64,000 bases of DNA from Ligilactobacillus pabuli (GTDB taxonomy: Bacteria; Bacillota; Bacilli; Lactobacillales; Lactobacillaceae), in NCBI RefSeq assembly GCF_022836475.1, contig NZ_BQXH01000011.1, positions 29,176-93,175 on the forward strand, read 5' to 3'. Under the pieces are notes generated by a model that was not told the DNA's origin, ran no database searches, and saw only the letters and a program-made list of their open reading frames with translations. The stretch's first letter is position 1. Every line of letters begins with the position of its first letter. A program made the translations under genes and the position numbers. Positions 41,562 through 49,781 of the stretch are shown here, piece after piece.

Positions 41562-43312
41562 TTACAATCCGTACTTCCTGATTTTATTGTATAGTGTTGA
41601 CCGCTGGATTTTTAAGACTTTGGCACAACGAGTCTTGTTGCCATCGCATTCCTTGAGTGTTTGACGGATGATTTCTTTTTCGCTTTGTTTAGTTTGAGTA
41701 GATAAATCACTGCTCGAAACGTTAGTATCAGCAGTGATCCGAGCCGGCAGGTCAGCTAAGGTGATGCGGTTATTTTCACATAAGCCAACGAGCGCTTCGC
41801 AGAGATTTGCCAGTTCACGAACGTTGCCCGGATAAGAATAGTTGATGAGGGCCTGATAGGCGTCCGTGCTAAGCGTCGGCATTTTTTGCTGAAATTTGTC
41901 AGCAAAATGTTGGAGATAGTGTTCTAGTAATTCACTAATATCTGCAGTGTTTTGTTGTAGCACAGGTAATTCGATGGACAAGATGTTCAAACGATAAAAC
42001 AGGTCTGCCCGAAATTCTTTGTTAGTAATTTTTTCTGCTAGGTCCTGATTAGTGGCTGCGATGACCCGAACATTGATTTTCTTAGAGAAGTCAGCTCCAA
42101 TCGGTTCAATCGTCTTTTCCTGTAGGACCCGTAATAGTTTGGCCTGCATGTATAAAGGCATATCACCAATTTCATCCAAAAAAATCGTGCCGCCTTCTGC
42201 TAATTCGAATTTACCTTTTTCCCACTTCTCAGTGCTCCGGTAAAGGCACCGTCCACGTAGCCAAACAGTTCAGATTCCAATAAGTTTTCTGGAATCGCTG
42301 AACAGTTAATGGCGACAAATTTACCAGAGGCTGCTTGACTGAGCTTATGAATAGTTTGCGCGCAGAGTTCTTTCCCTGTTCCACTGGCTCCGGTGATCAA
42401 AACATTGGAGGGCAGTGGGGCAATTTTAGCAATTTGTTTTTTCAAATCCAGCGTTTTGGCTGACGAACCGATGATTTGATCGAGATAAAAGTTTTCCTTG
42501 GCTTGCTTGCCCAAATCAGGGTGGCGAAAGCTTTCTGCTAGTTTGTTAGTCAGTGAAAACATTTCGTCGACATCCCGATAAATCAAGAGGCCCATCGCGC
42601 CAATGACCCGCTCATTAGCGGTGAGTGGGATCCGGTGAACTAACATATCCTGACCGTTGATCCGCTGCAGCTGATTACGTTCTTCGATTCCGGTCTTACA
42701 AGTTTGCTGTAGACGAGTGTTATCGATCACTTCTTCCACTGGGTGATGTAAAACGTCTTCTTTTTTCTGGTTGATCAGTTTACAGTAAGCTTCATTGATT
42801 TCGGTGATTTTACCTTCATGGTTCACGACAACTACACCTTCGTAAGTACTATCTAAAACTTGTTGTAAAATCGTCATGGTCGACAGTGTTGTTTGAACAG
42901 TATCGACTTGAATAGAACGTGCTTTTAACAAATCGGTCCTAGTAATAATTCCAGTTAACTTGCCATCACTCGTAATCACGGGTAAGCAGCCTTCGCGCAT
43001 GTTGACTGCTTTTTCTAAGGGGTCTAGTGGTGATACGTAGTCAAAGGATGTTTCGATGATAGTTTGAATTGATTCATCAGTCGACTGGTTGTTATACAAG
43101 GCCAGCATAATTGAGGACTTAGTGATCATGCCGTGCAAAAAACCGTGATTATCGGTCACTGGGATCCCGTAAAAATTATGACTGCTAAAAGCTTGGATTG
43201 CTTCGTTGATGGTCTGATGGATGTTGATCGTGATTGGATCAGCGGTCATCCATTTGCTGACAACATTATCGGTTTGTAAATATTCTGGTTGGGGTAGATT
43301 AGTATTTGGAAT
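41562..43312 (-). pseudogene. Sigma-54-dependent activator (CBS-CBS-PAS-AAA+-Fis), frameshifted
   Basis: The gene encodes paired CBS domains (about 20-140), a PAS domain (about 145-250), an AAA+ sigma-54 interaction domain and a C-terminal Fis-type helix-turn-helix (NKTRCAKVLKIQRSTLYNKIRKYGL). Walker A GASGTGKE and the loop GAFTGA are in the first frame, which ends after LRSGKK. Walker B FLDEIGDM continues in the -1 frame. One base is missing in AAAAAGG near 42214. It diverges from an alcohol/aldehyde dehydrogenase operon with a sigma-54 promoter, its likely target. ATG 43249 cuts the first CBS; ATT 43312 has SD GGAGGTG. A sequencing error is possible. Confidence 0.85.
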
Positions 43313-43428
43313 CGCTTACACCTCCAATTTACGTTTTATTGTACATTTATTTGGACAACATGTCTATCAAATTGCTTAATAATGGACACTATATCAAAGT
43401 GAAAACGCTTTATTTAAGGGTTTTAAAG

Positions 43429-43445
43429 TTGGCACGCAAATTGCT
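43429..43445 (+). promoter_or_regulatory. Sigma-54 (-24/-12) promoter of the adh-aldh operon
   Basis: TTGGCACG-N4-TTGCT matches the RpoN consensus, with GG and GC separated by exactly 10 nt. It lies about 40 nt before the ADH SD. The repeated GACAACAT motifs upstream (about 43259 and 43354) are candidate activator sites. Confidence 0.9.
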
Positions 43446-43495
43446 ATATAGGTTAGTGTACATGACACAATTTAAAATTTTGGAGGGGTATGAAG

Positions 43496-44686
43496 ATGAA
43501 CGTTTTTGAAACACCGCAGAAAATTATTTATGGCAAAGATTCTCTACAGCAATTAGGAACTATCTCCCGCGCCTATGGGAAGAACGTCTTTATCGTCAGC
43601 GACCAGATGATGGAAAAATTAGGTTATCTGGACCAAATTACAAAAATTTTGGAAGAAGCTGGCTTGAACACCTTTAATTACTTAGGAGCTAATACCGAAC
43701 CAACAGACATTTTTGTGGCAGAAGCTCTCAAAATTTTCCAAGAAAATCATGGCGACGTGATTATTGCTCTAGGCGGCGGCAGCTGTATTGATACAGCCAA
43801 AGCAGTTTCTGTTGTGGCAACCAATGACTACTATATCGGCGAATTCATGAAAAACCGGATTGCTGAAAATGCTCCAGTGCCTTTAATTGCGATCCCAACA
43901 ACTGCTGGAACAGGCTCAGAAGCCACAAATGTGACAGTAATTACCGATACAACTCATGATACAAAAATGATGATCAAGCAGAGTGCCTTTTTACCTAAGA
44001 TCTCAGTCGTGGATCCAACACTGACGGTTTCCAGTCCAAAGAGTGTGACATCAGCAACTGGTTTAGATGCTTTATGTCATGCGATGGAATCTTACTTCTC
44101 AGTTAAGGCTCAGCCGCTGACCCAAACTTTCTCCATCTCTGCAATTAAAAAAATTACGGCAAATATCAAAACAGCCTATAACGAAGGAACTAATATTGAA
44201 GCTCGTGATAAGATGTCACTCGCTGCATTAGAAGCAGGGTTAGCCTTCTCTAACGCGTCAGTGACTTTGATTCACGGAATGTCACGTCCAATCGGTGCTT
44301 TGTTCCATGTGCCTCATGGTATTTCTAACGCAATGCTGTTACCAGCTGTGTTAGATTACACCCGTGACGCTGCTATCAAACCATTGGCTGAAATCGAACA
44401 AGCTATCCATCCAGAAGCAACAGGGACAGATGAAGAATTAGCTGATTTGTTCATTAACGAAGTCAAAACTTTATGTCAGGAATTAGAAATCCCTAACTTG
44501 CAAGGCTGGGGCATTGATTCGGACGAATTTGAAAAAGTTTTAGATAAGATGGCCACAGATGCCATTGATTCAGGCAGCCCAGCTAATAATCCGAAAGTCC
44601 CAAGCCACGAAGAAATCGTTGCTTTATACCGGACATGCTATGACTATAGCTACGCCGCCAAACCTGAATACAGTTACGCAAAATAG
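43496..44686 (+). CDS. Iron-containing alcohol dehydrogenase
   Basis: This 396-residue enzyme is a group III Fe-dependent NAD(P) alcohol dehydrogenase. [14 protein letters not shown] (about 91-104) binds cofactor, [12 protein letters not shown] follows, and the metal-site residues lie in [14 protein letters not shown] and [21 protein letters not shown] 43490 is too close to GGAGGGG, so ATG 43496 is used. It follows the sigma-54 promoter and is paired with a CoA-acylating aldehyde dehydrogenase, which suggests an aldehyde intermediate. The natural alcohol is unknown. Confidence 0.95.
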   Translation: MNVFETPQKIIYGKDSLQQLGTISRAYGKNVFIVSDQMMEKLGYLDQITKILEEAGLNTFNYLGANTEPTDIFVAEALKIFQENHGDVIIALGGGSCIDTAKAVSVVATNDYYIGEFMKNRIAENAPVPLIAIPTTAGTGSEATNVTVITDTTHDTKMMIKQSAFLPKISVVDPTLTVSSPKSVTSATGLDALCHAMESYFSVKAQPLTQTFSISAIKKITANIKTAYNEGTNIEARDKMSLAALEAGLAFSNASVTLIHGMSRPIGALFHVPHGISNAMLLPAVLDYTRDAAIKPLAEIEQAIHPEATGTDEELADLFINEVKTLCQELEIPNLQGWGIDSDEFEKVLDKMATDAIDSGSPANNPKVPSHEEIVALYRTCYDYSYAAKPEYSYAK

Positions 44687-44699
44687 GAGGAAATATTCG

Positions 44700-46154
44700 A
44701 TGACACGTACTTTAAAAAACTATATCAACGGCCAGTGGGTTGACAGTAAAGCCACAAAATTTGAAGATGTAATGAACCCAGCAACTGAGGAACCTTTAGT
44801 TAGAGTTCCGTTTTCAACACCAGAAGAGACTCATGAAGCAATTGAAATTGCACAAACAGCTTTTGAGTCTTGGTCTAAAGTCCCTGTTCCTAAGAGAGGA
44901 CGTCTCTTGTTCAAATTACAAAATCTGTTAGTTGAACATACAGATGAACTCGCTCGCTTGATCACCATTGAAAATGGTAAAGCTTTATCTGAAGCTAAAG
45001 GCGAAGTGGGCCGCGGAATTGAAAACGTAGAAAATGCAGCCAGCATTATGAACTTGATGATGGGTGATTCAATTTCAACGGCAGCAACAGATGTTGAAAT
45101 TACGAATTACCGTTACCCAATTGGGGTCGTTGGTGCAATTACACCATTTAACTTCCCAATGATGGTTCCTTTCTGGATCTTCCCAATGGCCCTAGCTTGT
45201 GGGAACGCTGTGGTTATGAAACCTTCAGAAAAAACACCACTGTTGATGGAAAAAATTGTGGAATTAGTTGAAGAAGCTGGTTTCCCTAAAGGGGTCTTCA
45301 ACGTGGTTTACGGTGCCCATGATGTAGTTAATACCTTGTTATCGGATGAATTAGTTCGTGGAATTAGTTTTGTTGGCTCAAAACCAGTCGGCGAATATGT
45401 CTATAAAACTGGGACTGCTAACTTGAAACGTGTGCAAGCTTTGACAGGTGCTAAAAACCATGTGGTTGTCTTGAAAGATGCCAATCTTGATCGCGCTGTT
45501 CAAGATATCATTGGTGGTGCTTACGGTTCAGCTGGTGAACGTTGCATGGCTGCTTCAGTAGTTGTTTTGGAAGAGGCGATTGCTGATGAATTCATGGCCA
45601 AATTTAAGAAAGCAGCTCAAGATATCAAGATCGGTAATGGTCTCGATAAAGATGTCTTCTTAGGGCCAGTGATCCGGAAAGAAGCACGTGACCGGACCTT
45701 CGATTACATTCAAAAGGGTGTCGATGAAGGTGCTGACTTAGTCTTGGATGGTCGGGATGACTTGCCAGAAAAAGGTTACTACGTTGGACCAACTATTTTT
45801 GACAATGTTACTACAGATATGAAGATTTGGCAGGATGAAATCTTTGCACCAGTGGCATCCATTACTAGAGTTAAAGATGTCAAAGAAGCTGTTGCTTTGG
45901 CAAACAAGTCAGAATTTGCGAATGGTGCTTGCTTGTATTCCAGCAACGCTTCGGCGATCCGTTACTTCCGTGAAAATGTTGACGCCGGAATGCTTGGCGT
46001 GAACTTAGGTGTTCCAGCTCCGATGGCTTGGTTTGCTTTCTCAGGCTGGAAGCACTCATTCTTTGGCGACTTGCATGCCAACGGAAAAGACAGTGTAGAA
46101 TTCTATACTCACCGGAAAGTCGTGACTGCTCGTTACGCTGAAAGTGAACTATAG
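44700..46154 (+). CDS. CoA-acylating aldehyde dehydrogenase (MMSDH/IolA-like)
   Basis: This 484-residue enzyme resembles methylmalonate-semialdehyde dehydrogenase. [52 protein letters not shown] and the catalytic Cys in GSAGERCMA are typical, and [40 protein letters not shown] closes the fold. The MMSDH family makes acyl-CoA without an added glutamate base. ATG 44700 follows AGGAGG, 14 nt after the ADH stop, so they form an operon. The valine and inositol genes usual for IolA/MmsA are not adjacent. Confidence 0.93.
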   Translation: MTRTLKNYINGQWVDSKATKFEDVMNPATEEPLVRVPFSTPEETHEAIEIAQTAFESWSKVPVPKRGRLLFKLQNLLVEHTDELARLITIENGKALSEAKGEVGRGIENVENAASIMNLMMGDSISTAATDVEITNYRYPIGVVGAITPFNFPMMVPFWIFPMALACGNAVVMKPSEKTPLLMEKIVELVEEAGFPKGVFNVVYGAHDVVNTLLSDELVRGISFVGSKPVGEYVYKTGTANLKRVQALTGAKNHVVVLKDANLDRAVQDIIGGAYGSAGERCMAASVVVLEEAIADEFMAKFKKAAQDIKIGNGLDKDVFLGPVIRKEARDRTFDYIQKGVDEGADLVLDGRDDLPEKGYYVGPTIFDNVTTDMKIWQDEIFAPVASITRVKDVKEAVALANKSEFANGACLYSSNASAIRYFRENVDAGMLGVNLGVPAPMAWFAFSGWKHSFFGDLHANGKDSVEFYTHRKVVTARYAESEL

Positions 46155-46183
46155 GCTGTTAGACTTAACAAAATTTGCATCAG

Positions 46184-46227
46184 GTTACGGAATGATCAGG
46201 GCTGGTTCCTGGTTGTTCCGTAATTTT
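46184..46227 (+). terminator. Terminator of the adh-aldh operon
   Basis: TTACGGAA pairs with TTCCGTAA around a GC-rich inner loop, followed by TTTTT. Confidence 0.8.
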
Positions 46228-46245
46228 TGCGTGAACGGGATTTTG

Positions 46246-46368
46246 TGGACCAAACCTCGTGTGACTTAGGCCCACAAATTCGTTTCTGGACCAAACATTG
46301 GGAGACTTAGATCCACAAACTTGTTCCTGGACCAAACTTTGCGAGAGCTACGGCTGGTCCAAAATCTG
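46246..46368. repeat. 41-bp hairpin array, locus 3 (TGGACCA type)
   Basis: TGGACCAAAC begins at 46246, 46287 and 46328, an exact 41-bp period. Units read TGGACCAAAC..GGGAGACTTAG.YCCACAAA. The last has TGGACCA and TGGTCCA as an inverted repeat. They are related to the edge units of loci 1 and 2. Confidence 0.85.
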
Positions 46369-46385
46369 CCCCTTTTCCTGTCAAT

Positions 46386-46437
46386 AAAAGAGCACCTTGC
46401 CAGTTAACTAATGCTAACTAACAGGGTGCTCGTAATA
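46386..46437. terminator. Terminator of the alpha/beta hydrolase (minus strand)
   Basis: AGAGCACC-TTG..AGTTA pairs with TAACT..CAGGGTGCTCGT, with an A run on the left for the minus strand. Confidence 0.7.
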
Positions 46438-46438
46438 T

Positions 46439-47359
46439 TTAATCTGTCATTTTTTTGGCGACATGTAAGACTTTTTCCCAAGCCTTGGCTTCTGTTGACT
46501 TGAGTGAACTTTTGGCTGCAGGTAATGGCAAATTGTAGAAATTCATCATTAACTCAGCAACAAGTTCGGGATATTCTAGTGGTAACCAGTGGTGCCCCTT
46601 AATGGTCTCATAAGAAAATGAGTTGCCCACATATTTATGGGAAGCCGCCATTTGTGCCTGGCTTAAGAAAGCATCGTCTTTGCCAAAAATCCCAAAAACA
46701 GGGACTGGTGTGGGTGGAAATGGTAGTTTCATTGTTTGCGGTTTGATGTTCGCGCGATAGAGATTCATCGCTGCGGTTAACCGCCCAGGTCGACTTAAGT
46801 CGGGGATCCAGTGAGAATTCAATTCGGGCGAGTCGTTCATTAACAGGCGTAAAACAGCCCAGTCATTTTGCGAAAACATTTTCTCTGCCAAATCAGGGAA
46901 CTGAAAGGCCAGTGTATACCAGCCTTTTTTCTGCTGCTCAAAGCCGCCGTCATTGAAGTAAGCTCGTGGATGGCCGACGCTGATGGCAACATAGGAACTG
47001 AAGTGTTCCGGATAAAGAGTGATCAACGACCAGCCAAGAATCGAGCCCCAGTCGTGACCGACAAGTTTGACTGGACCCGTTAAGTCCAGTTTTTCTTTTA
47101 ATTCAATGATATCTTTCATTAAATATTTGAGCTGGTAGCTCCCGACAGCAATCGGCGCTTCCGAGTCGCCGAAGCCGCGCAAGTCAGGCGCAATCACCCG
47201 GTAGCCGTTCGAAACTAGATGCGGGGCAACTTTGCGCCAGACATCGGCCGAGTCAGGGAAGCCATGCAGTAAAATGATGGGTGTGCCTGCCCCGGAGTCG
47301 TAATAGGACATCTTAATACTTTGTAAAGTGAGTTCTTTGCGTGTTAGTTGGCGTTCCAT
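46439..47359 (-). CDS. Alpha/beta hydrolase (epoxide hydrolase/dehalogenase-like)
   Basis: This 306-residue enzyme has the oxyanion region HGFPDSADVW, the nucleophile elbow VGHDWGS with Asp rather than Ser (as in epoxide hydrolases and haloalkane dehalogenases), the acid in FGKDDAFLS and the base His in KGHHWLP. The charge-relay set is complete. No signal peptide. It stands alone, ending at a hairpin. The physiological substrate is unknown; esterase activity is less likely because of the Asp nucleophile. Confidence 0.9.
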   Translation of the reverse strand: MERQLTRKELTLQSIKMSYYDSGAGTPIILLHGFPDSADVWRKVAPHLVSNGYRVIAPDLRGFGDSEAPIAVGSYQLKYLMKDIIELKEKLDLTGPVKLVGHDWGSILGWSLITLYPEHFSSYVAISVGHPRAYFNDGGFEQQKKGWYTLAFQFPDLAEKMFSQNDWAVLRLLMNDSPELNSHWIPDLSRPGRLTAAMNLYRANIKPQTMKLPFPPTPVPVFGIFGKDDAFLSQAQMAASHKYVGNSFSYETIKGHHWLPLEYPELVAELMMNFYNLPLPAAKSSLKSTEAKAWEKVLHVAKKMTD

Positions 47360-47440
47360 TAGTGAACCTCCCTTGTATTACAGTCTTAGGGCCAAACACA
47401 TTCAGTCTGGCCCCAAGTTTTGCAACCAGTGTCCTAATAA

Positions 47441-47998
47441 TTATTTGTAATCGTTAGGATCTGCTTGCATTGGACCATATTCGTCGGCTTGTGAATCGTG
47501 GAAGTCCCACCATTCACTTTCGTAGCCGAGAAAACCGGCTTGAGTCATGGCTTGGTCCAAGATTTGATGATATTTAGTGGCCTCTTCCGTCCAGGGAGCA
47601 GAGCGTCTGGCTTTGCCGGTAAAATCGTCGAACCCAGATGGCATTGGACATTCTTCCCCGTTTGCGAAAGTTAGTGTTAGGTCAAAAGTGACACCTTTTT
47701 GATGGCTGTAGTTTTCATCGGGTGGAGCGACAAACTCAGGGTCAGGGTAGACTTCAAAGAGTCGTTCTTGCGCCTTAGTCGGGCGGAAGGCATCCCAGAT
47801 CTTGAGCCGGTAGCCTTGCTTTTTGACGATGGAGCTAGCGACCGCTAATTTGCGGGCAGTGCCGGTCCGCGCGATGGCTGTAGTAAAGTCGTAAACGACC
47901 TGACCAGTGAAATTATTGGTCGTTGCGTAGCGTAAGTCAACGAGAATGTCAGGGTCAAGCTTTTGTACGTTAGTAAAACCAGTTAATTCTGCGTCCAT
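47441..47998 (-). CDS. D-Ala-D-Ala dipeptidase (VanX/DdpX family)
   Basis: This 185-residue zinc peptidase is of the M15D family. The zinc site is in SHQKGVTFDLTL (SxHxxGxAxD type, with Val instead of Ala) and EWWDFHD; DAFRP is the conserved Arg region. There is no signal peptide, so it is cytoplasmic. Intrinsically vancomycin-resistant lactobacilli with D-Ala-D-Lac encode such a dipeptidase (Aad). Here it could prune D-Ala-D-Ala or recycle it. No vanH or ligase gene is nearby. SD AAAAGGAG. Confidence 0.93.
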   Translation of the reverse strand: MDAELTGFTNVQKLDPDILVDLRYATTNNFTGQVVYDFTTAIARTGTARKLAVASSIVKKQGYRLKIWDAFRPTKAQERLFEVYPDPEFVAPPDENYSHQKGVTFDLTLTFANGEECPMPSGFDDFTGKARRSAPWTEEATKYHQILDQAMTQAGFLGYESEWWDFHDSQADEYGPMQADPNDYK

Positions 47999-48153
47999 AA
48001 AATAAGCTCCTTTTCAAATAATAGTACGAGTAGTGGTGCAATGCTTGGTGAAACAAGCAGATTGAACATTGTGCGCTGTCTTCTTTTATCTTACCATTTT
48101 ACGCGCTGAAACGGGGAATGCAAAACCCCTGCTTCAGATTTGGCCAGTAGAAA

Positions 48154-48182
48154 TTGCGTTATTAGTTAGATTTTGCTATACT
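48154..48182 (+). promoter_or_regulatory. Promoter of the fusB-like leader transcript
   Basis: TTGCGT and TATACT with a 17-nt spacer and an extended -10 (TGCTATACT). The start point is near 48189, just before the leader-peptide SD. Confidence 0.75.
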
Positions 48183-48206
48183 TGCATAGCTATCGGAGGT
48201 GATAGG

Positions 48207-48254
48207 ATGATACGTAATGTATCTTCTAGTGGACAGGTTAATCGGTGTTATTAA
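48207..48254 (+). CDS. Leader peptide of the FusB-like gene (15 residues)
   Basis: ATG 48207 has a near-perfect SD (GGAGGTGAT, 48195-48203) and encodes MIRNVSSSGQVNRCY, then TAA. It is the first frame on the transcript and ends 59 nt before the resistance-type gene. Its codons for SSG (TCT AGT GG) form arm 1 of an attenuator. Staphylococcal fusB is also preceded by a leader peptide and is inducible, as I recall. The longer frame from 48069 is not expected to be translated because it begins before the promoter. Confidence 0.75.
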   Translation: MIRNVSSSGQVNRCY

Positions 48255-48307
48255 CTGAACCACTAGAACAGGATTTTCTTTCTACTGGTTCGTAATCAAA
48301 GAAAGGA
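48225..48307 (+). promoter_or_regulatory. Translational attenuator of the FusB-like gene
   Basis: Four arms can form two exclusive folds. Arm 1 TCTAGTGG (48225-48232) pairs perfectly with arm 2 CCACTAGA (48260-48267). Arm 3 CTTTCT (48278-48283) pairs with arm 4 AGAAAG (48300-48305), which covers the SD AAAGGA. Alternatively arm 2 GAACCA-CTAGAA pairs with arm 3 TTCTACTGGTTC and frees the SD. A ribosome paused in the leader would disrupt 1:2. Confidence 0.75.
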
Positions 48308-48313
48308 ATTCTT

Positions 48314-48928
48314 ATGCAAACTAAAATTCAACCAGACCAATATATGTATCTTAAAAGTATGATTTATAACTTGATCCACAACTATGAATCCGTCAACGAT
48401 TATCGGACGATCGATGCGATTCAGACAATGGCAGCCACAGAAATTAAGGCACTGTTACCTTTCTCAGCAGAAGAGGTCACTAAGATCATTGATTTTGTGA
48501 CAGATATCCGGCTGAGAAGACGCGCGGCGAACCAGTTTCTGGAAACATTCAAAGAACATGTTGCCCCCTTCAAGGAACCGACACAAAAACAAGTGGAAAA
48601 AGTTTTTCGTAAGACTAAAAAACTGAAGGTGCCAAAGTTTAATCAATTAGATTTGCGTGACTACACTTATATTGGTTGGAATGATCTTGGAACCCAGAAA
48701 AAGTTCCTCCTCTACTACGATGAGCAAGAAAAATTGAGTGGTGTGGTGGGAAGTGTTTCTCCCAACGCTATCAAAGGTTTCTGTTCGATTTGTCACCAAG
48801 AAGCCAACGTTGTGATGTTCATGGCGCTGACCAACAAGGGTAGTGAAGGACGTTATACAAAAAAGGCAACTATATCTGCACTGACAGCAGACAATGTAAC
48901 CAACGATTATATCGCAAAGAATCATTAA
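48314..48928 (+). CDS. FusB/FusC-type EF-G-binding protein, C-terminus in -1 frame
   Basis: FusB-family proteins bind EF-G and free it from the ribosome, giving fusidic acid resistance. The N-terminal helical domain and the treble-clef start GFCSICHQEANVVMFMA are present. In the zero frame the protein ends at 204 residues without the second Cys pair. A -1 shift at A AAA AAG (48859-48865) continues KGNYICTDSRQCNQRLY to a TAA at 48954. That gives 213 residues, which I recall as the family length. The gene sits behind a leader-peptide attenuator and has a terminator after 48954. Either programmed frameshifting or one missing A explains this. Confidence 0.88.
   Translation: MQTKIQPDQYMYLKSMIYNLIHNYESVNDYRTIDAIQTMAATEIKALLPFSAEEVTKIIDFVTDIRLRRRAANQFLETFKEHVAPFKEPTQKQVEKVFRKTKKLKVPKFNQLDLRDYTYIGWNDLGTQKKFLLYYDEQEKLSGVVGSVSPNAIKGFCSICHQEANVVMFMALTNKGSEGRYTKKATISALTADNVTNDYIAKNH
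48859..48891 (+). other. Candidate -1 ribosomal frameshift site
   Basis: ACA AAA AAG in the zero frame contains the heptamer A AAA AAG. An SD-like AAGGA ends 8 nt upstream (48846-48850) and a stem TCTGC/GCAGA starts about 9 nt downstream (48875-48891). These are the three parts known from E. coli dnaX. Confidence 0.5.
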
Positions 48929-48969
48929 TTGAGTTCGTTAATAAGCTTAAATAAGCCAAAAATCCAGTA

Positions 48970-49002
48970 CCTACGCAGATGTGGGTGCTGGTTTTTTTAA
49001 TG
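48970..49002 (+). terminator. Terminator of the FusB-like gene
   Basis: CCAGTACC pairs with GGTGCTGG (one wobble), followed by seven U. Confidence 0.85.
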
Positions 49003-49091
49003 GGAAAGGTTGGAATTGTCAAGCACACAAGGGGCGATCAGAGCCGATGGTACCGAAATTTTAACATCATCTTACATTATTGCTTTACTTT

Positions 49092-49114
49092 TAATATTAT
49101 ACATTATATAATAT
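49092..49114. promoter_or_regulatory. Palindromic operator of the PadR module
   Basis: AATATTATA and TATAATATT flank a 5-bp centre CATTA in the promoter region. A PadR-type repressor encoded in the same operon is the likely ligand. Confidence 0.6.
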
Positions 49115-49166
49115 TGCCATAGAGTAAAATAAACAATTAGTAGTTCACCTACGAGGGGGGAGTAAA

Positions 49167-49781
49167 ATGGACAAAGCAAGGTATTTAGTAGATTTGGAAG
49201 ACTATTTAAGTGGCATGAATGAAGATGAAAAAAAGAGTGTGCTGGAATATTACGAAGAATATTTAGCCGATGCAGGTCTAGAAACTCGAGAGGAAATTGA
49301 AAAGGAACTGGGAACACCACGGCAGTTGAGCCGGACGATCCTAGCTGATCAGTCGATCAAACAAAGTGAACGGGAGTCTAAAGCGGGGCGTTTTGCCTCA
49401 CCGCATTCAAATTCACGGATGATTTGGTTGATTGCTTTAGCAGTGATCACGTCACCATTTACGTTGGCAATTGGCTTTTTTGCCTTAATAGCTTTGATCG
49501 TGATCGGTGCAATTTTATTGGGGATCGTCATTTCCTTAGTTGTAATGATCGCAGCTGCGGTCGTGGTTGCGGGAATGGCATTGTATGCCGGACTGGGCTT
49601 ATTATTTAGTGCCCCGTTTGTGGGTCTCTTCTATATTGGTGGTTCCTTAGCGGCAGTGGCAGTGTTAATGATCGTGATCCCAATTTTATACTGGCTCTGT
49701 GCCGCTGTGATTCAGGGAATCGCGAACTTTTCCCGGTTCATTTACCGTAAATACGGCAAACGTAAAGGGGGCAGAGAATAA
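49167..49781 (+). CDS. HAAS/DUF1700 membrane protein
   Basis: This 204-residue protein has an N-terminal HAAS-type domain (MDKARYLVDLEDYLSGMNEDEKKSVLEYYEEYLADAG, then GTPRQLSRTIL) and three to four helices from about 87 on. Such proteins pair with DUF4097 proteins and PadR regulators in envelope-stress loci. SD GAGGGGGG. The stop overlaps the next start (ATGA-type), so they are coupled. Confidence 0.9.
   Translation: MDKARYLVDLEDYLSGMNEDEKKSVLEYYEEYLADAGLETREEIEKELGTPRQLSRTILADQSIKQSERESKAGRFASPHSNSRMIWLIALAVITSPFTLAIGFFALIALIVIGAILLGIVISLVVMIAAAVVVAGMALYAGLGLLFSAPFVGLFYIGGSLAAVAVLMIVIPILYWLCAAVIQGIANFSRFIYRKYGKRKGGRE

Noticed and set aside
43306..43509. Frame across the adh promoter region
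   Set aside because: It contains the sigma-54 promoter and the SD of the ADH gene; non-coding control DNA is the better reading.
48069..48206. N-terminal extension of the leader peptide
   Set aside because: It begins upstream of the predicted promoter and start point, while a perfect SD sits directly before ATG 48207.
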